Below, in pieces: positions 22,032-33,912 of a stretch of DNA of 64,000 nucleotides (position 1 is its first letter; each line of letters opens with the position of its first letter). A program made the position numbers and the translations under genes. Where the stretch lies: positions 106,456,087 to 106,520,086 of the forward strand of contig CM043964.1 of NCBI GenBank assembly GCA_014529385.2, in the 5' to 3' direction. Origin of the DNA: Adiantum capillus-veneris. Lineage: Eukaryota; Streptophyta; Polypodiopsida; Polypodiales; Pteridaceae. Below the pieces are notes generated by a model. It did not search any database. It had not been told where the DNA came from and saw only the letters and a program-made list of their open reading frames with translations.

Positions 22032-24031
22032 TGTCACAAACGGGAGCGCATAACAATATAAAATACATTCGGATAAATAGGATTTATCACTTATTACTGA
22101 AGCCAGAGGATATAGAGAGATATAAATAGAGAGAGAGAGAGATAGAGAGTGAGAAGATCGACACAGTACTGGGGACCAGAAGATGGGCTGGTCCCCCCCC
22201 TAATAGTATCTTTATTACTGAGGAGGAGTCTATACAAGCACTTGAACCGAACGTATTACCACGTTCGTTCTAGAATAAGACTTGATGGTTCCCGGAAGCC
22301 TCAGCTTCCAATTCCTAGGGCAAAACCCTATTCCAAGGAACTTCCGTTCCTTATTCCAATTCCTCGAGAATCAAGGTTCTCGCCTCTGGATCTCACCTTC
22401 CAGACTCAGGGCATGGCATCCCTGCAACTCTTTTCCAACTCTCTTTCCAGAGTCCTCTTCCCGTAGAACAACTCTGCTTTCCCGGACACGAAGTCCTTAC
22501 TTGGGAATCCCAACTTCCGGATCACAACTTGAGAGACTACCTCTCTCCGATCCGTGGATCTACTTCCCAAACTCGGGTACGAAACCCTTGGGCTGATCTG
22601 GCTCTCGTTCCTCAGAGCGCTTTTCTTCTGCAGAGGCTCATGCCTTCCTCTGCTCCTACTCCCTCACGAAGAGGAAGTACACCTGCAATCAAATACTCAA
22701 AGATCAGAACATGCAAAACGTTACCTTCAAAGTCTCGACGCTCGAAACGCAACTCCGTTCTCGAAAAAGCAATTCCCCGGAAGAGATCTCTCCATAGAAA
22801 ATCCTCTCTTCCAATCCTACACACAAAAGAGGTGTGTTCTCAGGTTCCTTCTCGTAAATCAGCCCCGTCTATGACGTTTATGGGCTGAAAACAGAGAAAA
22901 ACAGCAACTTGTCGCGATGGAAACACGCTTCGTAGGCACTTCTTCGCGAGGGAACTCGCGCACTGGGTCTTGGCGACATCTGGTACACTCGGGGCAGCCA
23001 TGGGCATCACCGGCAACGTCTTCTTTACAGCTGAAATCTGCAGTAGCATCTCCTCCTTGCAAAGATTGGTCCTCCTCTCTCAGTGAGGGCATGTGATGCT
23101 TTTGTAGCTCCTAGCCACGGGCACGAATAGCTGCTCGCGTCGAGATTGCGGCCGTTTTTTTTTTTTTTTCCAGTTTTTTTTTTCATTTTTTTTTTCTGTT
23201 CTGCCAGAAAAAGAGAGAGAGAAAACGCTGTCTGATCTGTTGCCTTATTTATCAGATGGCTACCCACTTATTAAGTGGGCGGCCGACGTATTTTAAAAAT
23301 AGTCTGAACCTGCCCAAAAACTCAATAAAACCTTATAAGTTAAAAACAATGCTTTCATAGCACTTCCCAGGCGTCCCTGGATGCAATCACATGCACAGTT
23401 GCAATGCAGATATAGACTTCCTCGCGGGAAAGCATCTGCTTTCCCGAAAAGCAATCTCGCTTTCTCAAAAAGCATCTGTTTTTCCTCAAAGTTTCCTATG
23501 AACCCATCTTCATTCAAGTTCTTGCTTTTTCCTTGTGCACAATTCTAACTTAGTTCGGAATTTCCTCCCGACTATGGATATTCCCTTTTCGATGCACCCG
23601 TCACCCACCTTGTGACGCATCAGGAATACCCATCACCTAGTCCTTTCCTACCGAACTTACGGTATAATCTCCTTCACGATGCTCTATGTCACCCATCCTA
23701 TGACGCATCAGAGATGTCCGTTCCCGGATGGTCGGATACTTCTTTCCGATGCTCCCTGTCACCCATCCGATGTGACGCATCAGAAGTACCCGTTCCTGGT
23801 GGCCTTACAGATATTCCCGTTCTCAGTGTTCCCGTCATTACTTTAAATGACGCACTAGGAATACTCTGTACTCGGATGTCTCCAGTGAGAAAAACCCTCT
23901 CACTTAAAATTCCAATAATTCATTTAGAATTATTTTTTCCTTGGTGTTCCAAGCGAGAAAACCCTCTCACTTATAAATCCAATAATTCATTTAGAATTAT
24001 TTTTCTGTAAGATAAAGCCAATTTAGCAACA
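22032..24031 (-). repeat. 3' LTR of the nested element (2,000 bp)
   Basis: The LTR contains repeated words such as tgacgcatcag with cacccatc near 23600-23790, A/T-rich homopolymers near 23155-23210 and a GA-rich stretch near 22120-22150. Open frames inside it are duplicated in the right LTR and show no protein family, so I treat them as chance. Confidence 0.92.
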
Positions 24032-26640
24032 TCCCTCTCACTTATAAACAGTTGTCCTCAAATGTAGAGGTCCAACTGAACTACCGGGGAGAAACCGGAA
24101 AGATTCCAAATCTTGCTCAATGGTGAGTTGAGCTGGTCCTTTCTCAGTAGAGAACTTAGAAGTAAATTAAAGAAAAAAAAAAAATCATAATTCAATACTT
24201 ACCTTACCGGTTCATGTCCTTCCTCTAGTACCTCGAGGATATCCTTCACCAATCATCAAACTTACGAGCCGTGGAAGAACTCGTCATTCGTGTCTTTCCA
24301 ATAGATCGAACGTTTCCTCATTCGAGAGTGTTAACTCAATTCCACCTTCTCAATCCGAGAAGAATAATCCTCCTAGAATCAATCTAGGTATCTGTCCTTG
24401 CGCAGAATCCTGCACTATTAGTCCAGAGGGTATTAAACCTCTTGTGTCCTCCCACATAGGGAATGCTCAAGTCATAGAGCATTAAGCTCGATGTCTTTCT
24501 TTCACAAACAAAGTTTGCGATCACCTTAAAGAAGGTTCTTGTTTCGGGCCGTCGCTCAACGTAGGCGGACGGTTCCAATCCGAAGATTCTTTGTGCACCG
24601 CGGCACTTCCTTCCAATCTTTTCCTCCTGCGAGTTATTACCACCAGCAGTGATTTCCCAACGCCCATTAGCGTCTCTTCCTTACAAAATCATAAAAAATG
24701 ATTCACCTTGCGAGCATCAATGACGATTTGCAAAATCTAAGGCAGATAGGATTCTAGCCAGAACATTTTTTGAACGTACGTTCAAACCCGGTTCACAATA
24801 GAGCGAACCTTCTTTGATTCTCAGGGATGTTCTCCCATATGTAATTCTTACCATTTTGAAACGGTTGGCGAGCTATATTCTTACGAACATAATAGTTCGA
24901 ATTTATTCCAGCAACGTGTAAATGCTACTTGACCTTCTCATGGAGAAACATATACCGCAACCAAAGGTTGCTACTGTAATGGTAAAGGCACATAGCGTAC
25001 TCAATGATCAACGACCATCGGAAAACCTCTTCTCCGTAGAGAAACTCAAATTCCTTCTACCAAACACATCTCAAATAGAGATTCTCGTGTCGGAATATTC
25101 TTGCGTGCAAAAAGGCGCTCAAGAGAGTATAACGAACTCTCGTCCAGTTCCTTGGCATAGGTCTGCATCTTCGTGTGTTATCCATGTACTCAAAAGTGTA
25201 CATAATTCTTAAGTTGTGTTAAAGTTTCGGTGAACATGGGAAATTACCTTCCCTTCGTAAGATCCTTAGAGCGAAGACGCTCAACTTGACGATCACTTGG
25301 CTCGATCTTAGAGCAAAACCCGCTCATCAAATAATCTAGGATTTTAATCCTTGGATTCCTCAAGCACAGGCTTGGTCGTCGCTTGTTCCTTCCCTTGTAA
25401 AGAGAGTGTTCATTCACTTGTGCAAAAAGCACTACCATATCTTCCCTTACCGGGTAGGGGGTGTGGGCTTAAAGAGTACTCAAGCTTCATGAAAGATTTT
25501 CTTTGCTTGAAAACTCAGAATGGTTCCTTCATAATTTCCTACCCGCAATAGCAGGTAATTTGTTGGAGAACTACCGGATACCAGATCAATCATGGACATT
25601 CCGGATGGTTAAGCAAAGCAGTTCATCGTATAAACAATGTTCCGACTCAACCTTACTCTCATAAACACTCGAGAGTGATTGTCCTGGTTAGACACAACCA
25701 TACCTCGGGCAGAAAAGCGAACAAGCATAATGCACTTTATGATTTCCTCAAAGATGTAACTTTGATTGAAAACCTGCCCTCTCACTTAAAGTTCGAGGGT
25801 CTTCTATTCAAGAACTCAGGAGTTAGATTGAATTCCCTTACTCCAAACTTTCTGTGTTCAATGATTCCCGTCCCACTACGAGGATTGGATTCTATGTACG
25901 CTAAGGTGTACACTATCAGCTTTTATTGCTGACTCCACCATCTACTGCAAAGTATCTTGCAGATGCGTTTACAAAATTTGTGCAAAAGTCCTTCGTTAAA
26001 TTTGTTCATCTTTCCTTCCTTGGAGAGGATCGAGAGTGGAGCTACCTTGGCAAGAGTGAACCACTACTTGCTTTGACTCACTCGTGTTCCTATTGGGCAA
26101 ACCCATCCCAATCTTCTTGGATGCCTTCCTCAAAGTGTAGAGGAAAAAAATTTGTCGAAAAATTCAGCCTTGTTTCAGAAATTGCCGTTTGCAAAGGCAA
26201 CTTCAAACTTGTCGAATCAAAGCGGTAGCTTTCGGGGCATCTTTCCTTTCGTCAAAAGTATCAAACTTGACTGGAAGTGTTCCTAGGTCTAGAGACCTTC
26301 TTCATATCCTTCCCGGAATGACGGGATTTCATGGCTATAGTTCTGGATTGACGTTCATGGATATTTTCTGGATTCTGAAGAATCTTGAGCATTCCGCTCC
26401 TTGGATTCTCTAGGTTCTTGAGCATCATGCTCTTGTCGCCTTCTCAGAGAATCCCAAGCCTTGTGTCGACTTCTTGCAGAGAGAAAAAAAATAAAAATTT
26501 CCAACTCTGCGAGCTTTTCCTTGCAGGACTTAGGGTTCCGCCTGCTTACTTCTCTCTTGGCTTGTCATGGCTTCTTCCCGTATCTTCCCAGAGTCGTCCT
26601 CCTTTACTGAGAAAGAGAGGAGACCATGCTCTGATACCAC
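24032..26640 (-). other. Interior of the nested element
   Basis: No continuous coding sequence. Scattered words resemble, at low similarity, the gag-pol of the surrounding chromovirus; for example 25570-25610 against the stretch near 20430-20470, and the leader near 26560-26640 against 28800-28886. It looks like a decayed or scrambled copy kept between fresh LTRs. Confidence 0.6.
26628..26639 (-). promoter_or_regulatory. Primer binding site of nested element
   Basis: GCTCTGATACCA, one base left of the 5' LTR; complementary to TGGTATCAGAGC, the tRNA-Met type. Confidence 0.85.
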
Positions 26641-28640
26641 TGTCACAAACGGGAGCCCATAACAATATAAAATACATTCGGATAAATAGGATTTATCACT
26701 TATTACTGAAGCCAGAGGATATAGAGAGAAATAAATAGAGAGAGAGAGAGATAGAGAGTGAGAAGATCGACACAGTTCTGGGGACCAGAAGATGGGCTGG
26801 TCCCCCCCCGTAATAGTATCTTTATTACTGAGGAGAAGTCTATACAAGCACTTGAACCGAACGTATTACCACGTTCGTTCTAGAATAAGACTTGATGGTT
26901 CCCGGAAGCCTCAGCTTCCAATTCCTAGGGCAAAACCCTATTCCAAGGAACTTCCGTTCCTTATTCCAATTCCTCGAGAATCAAGGTTCTCGCCTCTGGA
27001 TCTCACCTTCCAGACTCAGGGCATGGCATCCCTGCAACTCTTTTCCAACTCTCTTTCCAGAGTCCTCTTCCCGTAGAACAACTCTGCTTTCCCGGACACG
27101 AAGTCCTTACTTGGGAATCCCAACTTCCGGATCACAACTTGAGAGACTACCTCTCTCCGATCCGTGGATCTACTTCCCAAACTCGGGTACGAAACCCTTG
27201 GGCTGATCTGGCTCTCGTTCCTCAGAGCGCTTTTCTTCTGCAGAGGCTCATGCCTTCCTCTGCTCCTACTCCCTCACGAAGAGGAAGTACACCTGCAATC
27301 AAATACTCAAAGATCAGAACATGCAAAACGTTACCTTCAAAGTCTCGACGCTCGAAACGCAACTCCGTTCTCGAAAAAGCAATTCCCCGGAAGAGATCTC
27401 TCCATAGAAAATCCTCTCTTCCAATCCTACACACAAAAGAGGTGTGTTCTCAGGTTCCTTCTCGTAAATCAGCCCCGTCTATGACGTTTATGGGCTGAAA
27501 ACAGAGAAAAACATCAACTTGTCGCGATGGAAACACACTTCGTAGGCACTTCTTCGCGAGGGAACTCGCGCACTGGGTCTTGGCGACATCTGGTACACTC
27601 GGGGCAGCCATGGGCATCACCGGCAACGTCTTCTTTACAACTGAAATCTGCAGTAGCATCTCCTCCTTGCAAAGATTGGTCCTCCTCTCTCAGTGAGGGC
27701 ATGTGATGCTTTTGTAGCTCCTAGCCACGGGCACGAATAGCTGCTCGCGTCGAGATTGCGGCCGTTTTTTTTTTTTTTTCCAGTTTTTTTTTTCATTTTT
27801 TTTTTCTGTTCTGCCAGAAAAAGAGAGAGAGAAAACGCTGTCTGATCTGTTGCCTTATTTATCAGATGGCTACCCACTTATTAAGTGGGCGGCCGGCGTA
27901 TTTTAAAAATAGTCTGAACCTGCCCAAAAACTCAATAAAACCTTATAAGTTAAAAACAATGCTTTCATAGCACTTCCCAGGCGTCCCTGGATGCAATCAC
28001 ATGCACAGTTGCAATGCAGATATAGACTTCCTCGCGGGAAAGCATCTGCTTTCCCGAAAAGCAATCCCGCTTTCTCAAAAATCATCTGTTTTATCTTCAA
28101 AGTTTCCTCTGAACCCATCTTCATTCAAGTGCTTGCTTTTTCCTTGTGCACAATTCTAACTCAGTTCAGAATTTCCTCCCGACTATGCATATTCCCTTTC
28201 CTATGCACCCATCACCCATCTTGTGACGCATCAGGAATACCCATCACCTAGTCCTTTCCTACCGAACTTACGGTACAATCTCCTTCACGATGCTCTATGT
28301 CACCCATCCTATGACGCATCAGAGATGTCCGTTTCCGGATGGTCGGATACTTCTTTCCAATGCTCCCTGTCACCCATCCGATGTGATGCATCAGAAGTAC
28401 CCGTTCCTGGTGGCCTTAGAGATATTCCCGTTCTCAGTGTTCCCGTCATTACTTTAAATGGCGCACTAGGAATACTCTGTACTCGGATGTCTCCAGTGAG
28501 AAAAACCCTCTCACTTAAAATTCCAATAATTCATTTAGAATTATTTTTTCCTTGGTGTTCCAAGCGAGAAAACCCTCACTTATAAATCCAGTAATTCATT
28601 TAGAATTATTTTTCTGTAAGATAAAGCCAATTTAGCAACA
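26641..28640 (-). repeat. 5' LTR of the nested element (2,000 bp)
   Basis: The same length and ends as the left LTR, with scattered substitutions. It is followed by the CCATC duplication at 28641-28645. Confidence 0.92.
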
Positions 28641-28828
28641 CCATCCACCTGCGGGTTACTTCCATTAACAGGATTTTCTTGACGCCCATCGACATCCGTT
28701 CCTTGCAGCTTCTTGATTCTGTCCAAAGCCTTTTGGATAGCCGACAATGAAATGAGTTGTTGCAATTCTGCGAGTTGGGCTCGCACTTGGTGAAGTTCGT
28801 CTTCAGCGGTTCTTTCGTGTCTTGTCAT
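28641..28828 (-). pseudogene. Chromovirus gag, N-terminal part
   Basis: ATG at 28826-28828, a short distance after the primer site, opens MTRHERTAEDELHQVRAQL, a coiled-coil-like N-terminus. It runs to the insertion point at 28641, where the duplicated CCATC lies, and resumes at 22031 in frame (…QVDG to GAKKGAETHKG). Confidence 0.8.
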
Positions 28829-28873
28829 GGTTCTTCCCGTTTCGTCCTTCTTTGCAGAGAAAAGAGGAATCGA

Positions 28874-28885
28874 GCTCTGATACCA
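28874..28885 (-). promoter_or_regulatory. Primer binding site of chromovirus
   Basis: GCTCTGATACCA, one base before the 5' LTR of the outer element; tRNA-Met type. Confidence 0.85.
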
Positions 28886-28886
28886 C

Positions 28887-29872
28887 TGTCACAAACGGGA
28901 GCGCACACGAATAATCAACAAGATGAAAATAAATAATGTTTCGACTAAACAGAGTTGAAGGAGAAGTTCGACAAAGTATTTGGGACCAGAAGATGGGCTG
29001 GTCCCCCCCCTTAAAGAGAATCCTTTATTAGGGAGAATCTTTTTACAAGCACAAGAACCGGAGAAAACCCCTCCGTTCTAAATCTCTGACTCAATGGTCG
29101 TTCCTTCCCGTAAGGGAAATCCGAGAGACGAGCTCTCAATCCTTTTTCCGTCTGCACTCGGAGTCGAGACTCCGTAGACAATTTCCGAATTCTGTTCCCG
29201 GAATTCTAAGCGTAGGCCGAAGCCTTCTCGCTTCTCCTTCGCGATGAAGTACCTGCAAACACACACACAAACACGCGACAACAATTCGTATGGCGAATCC
29301 ACAATAGATACGTGTCGCTCTTGCGCGGGAAAAGTGACTTCCGTGCTTCGTAGTCTCGCGATCTCTTGCGTTATCTGGCGGCAGAGTCTTCTCTTGCTGA
29401 CGTTGGTAACTCCCTTTCAGTGAGGGCATGTGGTGCTTTTATAGCTCCTTCGCCACGACACGAATAGCTGCTTGCGTAGAGATCGCGGCAGTTTTTTTTT
29501 TGCTGCACTACCCGAAATAGGGAGAGAGAATTCGCTGGCTGGTTTTGTTGCTTTATTTTCGAAGTGGCTGCCCACTTATTAAGTGGACGGTCAACATATT
29601 TTAAAATTGGTATGAACCTGCCCAAAAACTCAATAAAACCTTATAAGTTAAAAACAATTCCTTTCACAACACTTCCCAGGCGTCCCTGGATGCAACTACA
29701 TGCACGAATGCAATGCAAACATAGATTCCTCGCGGGAAAGCGTCTGCTCTTCCCGGAAAACTCGTTAAAATATTCCGCTTTTTAAGAAAAGCTTCTCAGA
29801 ACCCGTCTTTTTTCTTGTGCTTGCGTCTTTACGCGTATTCCTCTTTCCAGTTCGGGTTTCTTGCCAGACCAA
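28887..29872 (-). repeat. Truncated 5' LTR of chromovirus (986 bp)
   Basis: It matches the left LTR up to gccagaccaa, then changes to unrelated sequence at 29873. About 270 bp of the U3 end is missing compared with 16983-18245. Confidence 0.88.
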
Positions 29873-30160
29873 TGAGTTAATTTGCATGAGTCACCAAGTG
29901 CCCACCTTTTCTGCATGTTTTGCAAGATAGAGGGGGTGTTGATTGTCCACTTTCTTTGCATACTTTGTCATTTTGAGGGTTCCCCTGCTTCAAATGCCTT
30001 TTAACGCCCTCTCCTAGAGGCCTTGCAACAATTTAGGCACCTGAAGCTTCTCTTTTGGAGTGGCTCCTACAAAAATTCAGCAAACATAACAAATGCATTC
30101 AACAATTGCAGATAATTTGTCTGTACATGGCTATGGGCCAAATCGGTGACATTCCCTCCC
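29873..30160 (-). pseudogene. Possible gag zinc-knuckle remnant and LTR junction
   Basis: On the minus strand near 29880-29940 a frame reads CKTCRKGGHLVTHA, a CCHC knuckle with the last cysteine replaced. At about 30151-30163 the complement of a polypurine tract (ttccctcccctc) abuts gtgaca, the reverse of a TGTCAC LTR start. The two do not fit one intact element, so these are probably pieces of different copies. Confidence 0.4.
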
Positions 30161-30163
30161 CTC

Positions 30164-31500
30164 AAAAGAAGAGTAATCGTCTCCGATTACACCTGTAGAG
30201 ACAACATAAAATTTTAGTAACGATGGCTTACAAACATGTATGCAAATCATCGTGTCAATGCATCATTACACAATATCATGTATGGCATACACACCATAAA
30301 GCATTCATCAACATTTCACATTAAACTTTTCATGTGGGTCCAACATTTCACATTGGATTCCACCTCTTGGTCCAACCTTTTACATTAGACTCGTCCCGAG
30401 GTCAATCACTAAACATCACACCTTGGCTCGACATATCACATCAAACCCACCCAGGTGTACCAATGGACTTGTCACGGGCAAAGTATTGTCAGCTCATTAC
30501 CTTAGTGTGTTAAAGTGACTATTATGTTCTCACATCGGTCAATGTGTTTACAAGAGAGCACACAGTGCTCCCCTTTATACAACAAGCACTACACCTAATT
30601 GCTAAAATGACCTAACCAAGCTTCTTCCTTGGAAGCTCCAAAACCAAAGGTCTTAAGGTATAGATTCCAAATTTGAGGGGTATCTGCCAATTCACCCTCC
30701 ACTCCATCCAAATTATTAAGTATCACCAACTCATACTTGGCCCACCTCCAAATAACTTGGAAAGATCTACCCTTTTACCTTTTCTTAATCTTGTGGATAC
30801 TTCAAAGTGAATCACCACTTGGTATTTGAAGACCGGTTAATGGATCTATCGTGATCGTTCTTTTTAAAACAAATTGAGAATCCTTCACTAATATGTATCT
30901 GTTGCTTTCACCAACATAAGGGTTTTTTTTTGGGCCCAATAAAGTTTTTGATGTATCTTGGCACGTGCTTTCATTAACTTTGAATTGCCGATGCAATTAC
31001 AAGTGGATTGACTAGCCCTTGAGCTTAGCAAAGCAATAAAAAGGTCTTTTCTTTATGTGGGGGCCATCATCTATTGAACGTTTGTAGCCTTTTGTTTGAG
31101 ACAGTATTGTTTGAGCTCCTGAGGCAGCCCACAAGTATTGTTCCCTAATTGCTCTTCTAGAATAACTTGCTGGTAAGAAGGTACAAAAATATAGAAATTC
31201 CAGAACTTCCAGCTCAGAGTAAAGGGTTGCCTGTAGACCTTGCAGGAAGACTTTAGATAATTTAGTATTTTTCACTTTAAATCTTGTCCTTTGATTGCTA
31301 TCGGGTAAACTCTCTCTATCTTGTGTTTTGCAGTTTTCTCTAATTGGTTTTCGCTTGGTGTAATTTCAAATGAGTGTTCTGGCATTTCCAGTCTTATAGA
31401 CAGGTGTTTTCAGGTATTGATATGGGTGTCTGGTGTTGTTTTATCTCAAGTGTTGGATGTTGAGAAGTCAGTGTTGAATTTTTAGCAGTAAAATTAAAGC
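30164..31500. other. Right part of intron 1, no gene recognised
   Basis: Repeated ttcacatt/ccaac words occur near 30310-30400. On the minus strand near 30640-30996 there are coding-like stretches (for example a 64-codon frame at 30802-30996), but I cannot assign a family. Confidence 0.45.
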
Positions 31501-31580
31501 AGCTTGTTTTCTGAAACTGTTGCATGCGTTGTTTCTCATTTTCAACAACTTTGCAAATGTTTATGGCATTGCAAAAGCAG

Positions 31581-31648
31581 GTGGGAATGTCGCAGTAGTG
31601 AGAATGCGCCCAAACGTTGCTCTATTGAAGTTCAGGCTGCTGTTGCAG
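31581..31648 (+). CDS. AK-HSDH: AK-HSDH exon 2
   Basis: Residues 60-82 plus one base of codon 83, the basic end of the transit region (RCSIEV... before the mature kinase). Acceptor AAAAGCAG|G, donor GCAG|GTTGTT. A second acceptor, TCGCAG, ends at 31595; it would remove 15 bp and five residues without changing frame. Confidence 0.8.
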
Positions 31649-31768
31649 GTTGTTCCCGACTTCCCCCTTCATTAATGTCTTCATTTCTTTCCCTCAGCTA
31701 TGCTTTCTTTGAAGACGTGAGTGCTTCTTTGTAATAGTAGTTGCAGTCTGCTCTATTTGCTTTTGCAG

Positions 31769-32146
31769 ATCTTCTTACTCAAGAAGATAAAGCAGTGGTT
31801 TCTGTTCCGAAAGGGGAGACTTGGTCCGTGCACAAGTTTGGGGGCACCTGTGTTGGCACATGGGAGCGGATTTGGAACGTGTCTGGCATAATTGCAGATG
31901 ATCCTTCACTTCGAAAGCTTGTGGTTGTTTCAGCCATGTCAAAGGTCACAGATCAAATGTACAGTCTACTGAACAAGGCACAGAACAAGGACGACTCCTA
32001 TGAAGCTGATTTAGTTGAAGTTTACGAAAAGCACAGAGAAGCGGCTATGTCTCTTCTGAGTGAGGGTACAGAGCTCGATGGATTTCTTAACAACCTTCAA
32101 AGTGATGTAAAAAATCTACTGGCCATTCTGCGGGCTATATACATTG
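31769..32146 (+). CDS. AK-HSDH: AK-HSDH exon 3 (kinase N-lobe)
   Basis: Residues 83-208. It contains the aspartokinase signature KFGGTCVG (105-112) and the conserved KLVVVSAMSKVTDQMY stretch. The acceptor is TTTTGCAG|AT and the donor ATTG|GTACTA. The reading into the intron is open for a while but homology stops exactly at the donor. Confidence 0.95.
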
Positions 32147-33141
32147 GTACTATCCTTGTTTCCAGTTCAATCAGCTCAGTTACATGAAAGTTTTAAAGCA
32201 TATCAAGTGTACTATGAGTCTGTAACTTGCACTTTTTGTCAGAGGTGAATTTGGGTTTTTTCTCCATTGACCCAGGCATGTCCACCTGTAGAAAAATGGG
32301 AGTTTGCATAAGTTACTGACCTGCTTTTAATTTTATTGATTGATATTTCTATTTCTACTGCACTCTCGCTGCCTTCATCACATAACGAGCTTTATTCAAT
32401 AGTGTTCCATTTTCATGTTGCTTGTGTGTCTTTGCTGCCCTTGAGGAGGAAAGGAGGTAAGAATCTGGTATCCCATTTACTTTTTGCTGCACTATCAAGT
32501 CAGCACACGATGCTTATCTAGTGAGTGGATCCGATTGGCAATGTTAGGTTGCTGACATGTTACCATGGACACCCTTATTCCTTTGTTTTCTCAGTGGTTA
32601 TAATCACTTACTGAAGTTAAATGAAGCCTTGACTTTTTGTAGTCATACCTTCGCTTATCAGAATTCCCTGAATTTAAGAGGGCATCTGCAGGTCTTACGA
32701 TCTGCTTTGAAGACAAGTACAAGTTTCCTTGCATGGGGTTTTTAAATGTTAAGAATAGGGACAGCGACAAGAAGTGTGGGCTTGGGCCCTGTTTAGTTGT
32801 TTGCCATATTCGATACTAGGTCTAGAACAATTTAATATTGTGGGGAGACAGATCACAAACCTTTCCTTCACTTTTACGAAACTGGTAGTCATTTTTGGTT
32901 TGATATGGCTGGACCATGAGATGGACAATGTTGAGGCATGTATTATTACCAAAGTTTGATAATGCTGTGCACAAGAATTTGTGAGGGTGTTCTTAATAGG
33001 TGATTCAAGTTTTTTTTTGAGATGCAGAGGTTAGATTTGTCAAATCTGGTAAAAGGGACACTGAAATCTCCTTTTTGGTTACCAAACTATAGTTAAAGGG
33101 TTCAGGCTAATCTGACGTTCTTCTCTTTGCTTGAAGTGTAG
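32147..33141 (+). other. AK-HSDH: AK-HSDH intron 3
   Basis: 995 bp with no recognised element. A ggccctgttta motif near 32790, reminiscent of MITE ends, has no matching partner that I could find. Confidence 0.8.
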
Positions 33142-33230
33142 CTGGACACTGCACGGAATCTTTCTCCGATTTGATAGTTGGCCATGGTGAGCTTTGGTCG
33201 GCTCAGATGTTGGCTGCCTCAGTAAGGAAG
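33142..33230 (+). CDS. AK-HSDH: AK-HSDH exon 4
   Basis: Residues 209-238, including VGHGELWSAQMLAA, a conserved kinase segment. Acceptor GTGTAG|CT, donor AGGAAG|GTAAAA, phase 0 at the end. Confidence 0.93.
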
Positions 33231-33351
33231 GTAAAACATATGGACTTATCATGATGAGATTTGACAGTGCCCGTCTGGCATCATGAATTGGAGAATCAAC
33301 AAGGTACACACTGCTGAATCTCTTGCTAAAGTTTTGATAATCTTCTTGTAG

Positions 33352-33655
33352 AGGGGCTTGTTGTGCAAATGGATGGACGCACGAGATGTTCTTGTTGTGA
33401 ATCCAACCTCTTCGAACCAAGTAGATCCTGATTTTGAAGCCTCAGAAGAAAGGCTTGAGGCTTGGTATAGCCAGAATCAGGCAGACACCATAATTGTAAC
33501 AGGGTTTATTGCCAGTACTTCAGATAATGTTCCAACCACACTGAAAAGAGATGGCAGTGATTTCTCTGCAGCTATTTTTGCTGCGTTGTTTAGAGCAGGA
33601 CAAGTAACTATTTGGACTGATGTAGACGGAGTGTACAGTGCAGACCCAAGAAAAG
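33352..33655 (+). CDS. AK-HSDH: AK-HSDH exon 5 (kinase catalytic part)
   Basis: Residues 239-339. It carries WMDARDVLVV, PTSSNQVDPDF, TLKRDGSDFSAA (301-312) and TDVDGVYSADPRK (327-339), which form the ATP/aspartate site in the family. Acceptor CTTGTAG|AGG, donor AAAAG|GTACC. The next exon lies 21.7 kb away. Confidence 0.95.
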
Positions 33656-33901
33656 GTACCTTGCTGTGTTTTCTGTACAGTTTTTACAGAGTAGGTTCTT
33701 ACTGAGTCTTGTTCAGCATTCTTTCGAAGGTAACTTTCAAGGCGCTATTTTGACATCCCCTCTCTGTCAGCATTTTGCATTCATACACCCTTTTGTTAAA
33801 GTATGTGGCCCCTATTGCAGGATTCGGCAGATATTAACAGTTGTGAGTGTTTTTCTTGGTCCCCTGACCTAGTCGCAATGTTCTGGTTTCTCCAATGCAT
33901 G

Positions 33902-33912
33902 CCCCCCCCCCC
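33902..33912. repeat. Poly(C) run at LINE 3' junction
   Basis: An 11-base C run, preceded by an ATG trinucleotide, immediately left of the LINE-derived sequence. Confidence 0.9.

Larger units (their letters stand above)
22032..28640 (-). mobile_element. Nested non-autonomous LTR element with 2.0-kb LTRs
   Basis: Two LTRs of exactly 2,000 bp (22032-24031 and 26641-28640) start TGTCAC and end GCAACA, and the element is flanked by the perfect duplication CCATC (22027-22031 and 28641-28645). The LTRs look about 98-99% identical. The primer-site complement lies at 26628-26639 and the polypurine complement at 24032-24041, so it reads on the minus strand. The 2.6-kb interior has no intact retroviral domain. 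LTR ends, the GGACCAGAAG block and the leader near the start of gag are related to the surrounding chromovirus, which suggests a non-autonomous relative mobilised by that family. Confidence 0.93.
16983..29872 (-). mobile_element. Minus-strand chromovirus (Ty3/gypsy), gag split by a nested element
   Basis: A 3' LTR lies at 16983-18245 and a truncated 5' LTR at 28887-29872, with gag and pol on the minus strand between them. The primer site at 28874-28885 fits. A second LTR element occupies 22032-28640 inside gag. Pol has retropepsin, RT, a remnant of RNase H, integrase and a chromodomain-like C-terminus, the layout of chromoviruses. LTRs differ by about 4-5% over the first 120 bp by eye, so it is older than its insert. 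The right end has lost about 270 bp of LTR, so no target duplication can be checked. Confidence 0.92.
12993..31580 (+). other. AK-HSDH: AK-HSDH intron 1 (18.6 kb, transposon-filled)
   Basis: GT at 12993 to AG at 31579-31580. It contains a decayed gypsy RT, a 3' LTR, the nested chromovirus pair at 17-29.9 kb and further remnants. Its full extent depends on exon 1 being correct. Confidence 0.7.

Noticed and set aside
22149-22888. Several 100-codon open frames within the 2-kb LTR, repeated at 26792-27498
   Set aside because: They occur in overlapping frames in both LTR copies, have no domain, and their preservation follows from LTR identity, not from selection.
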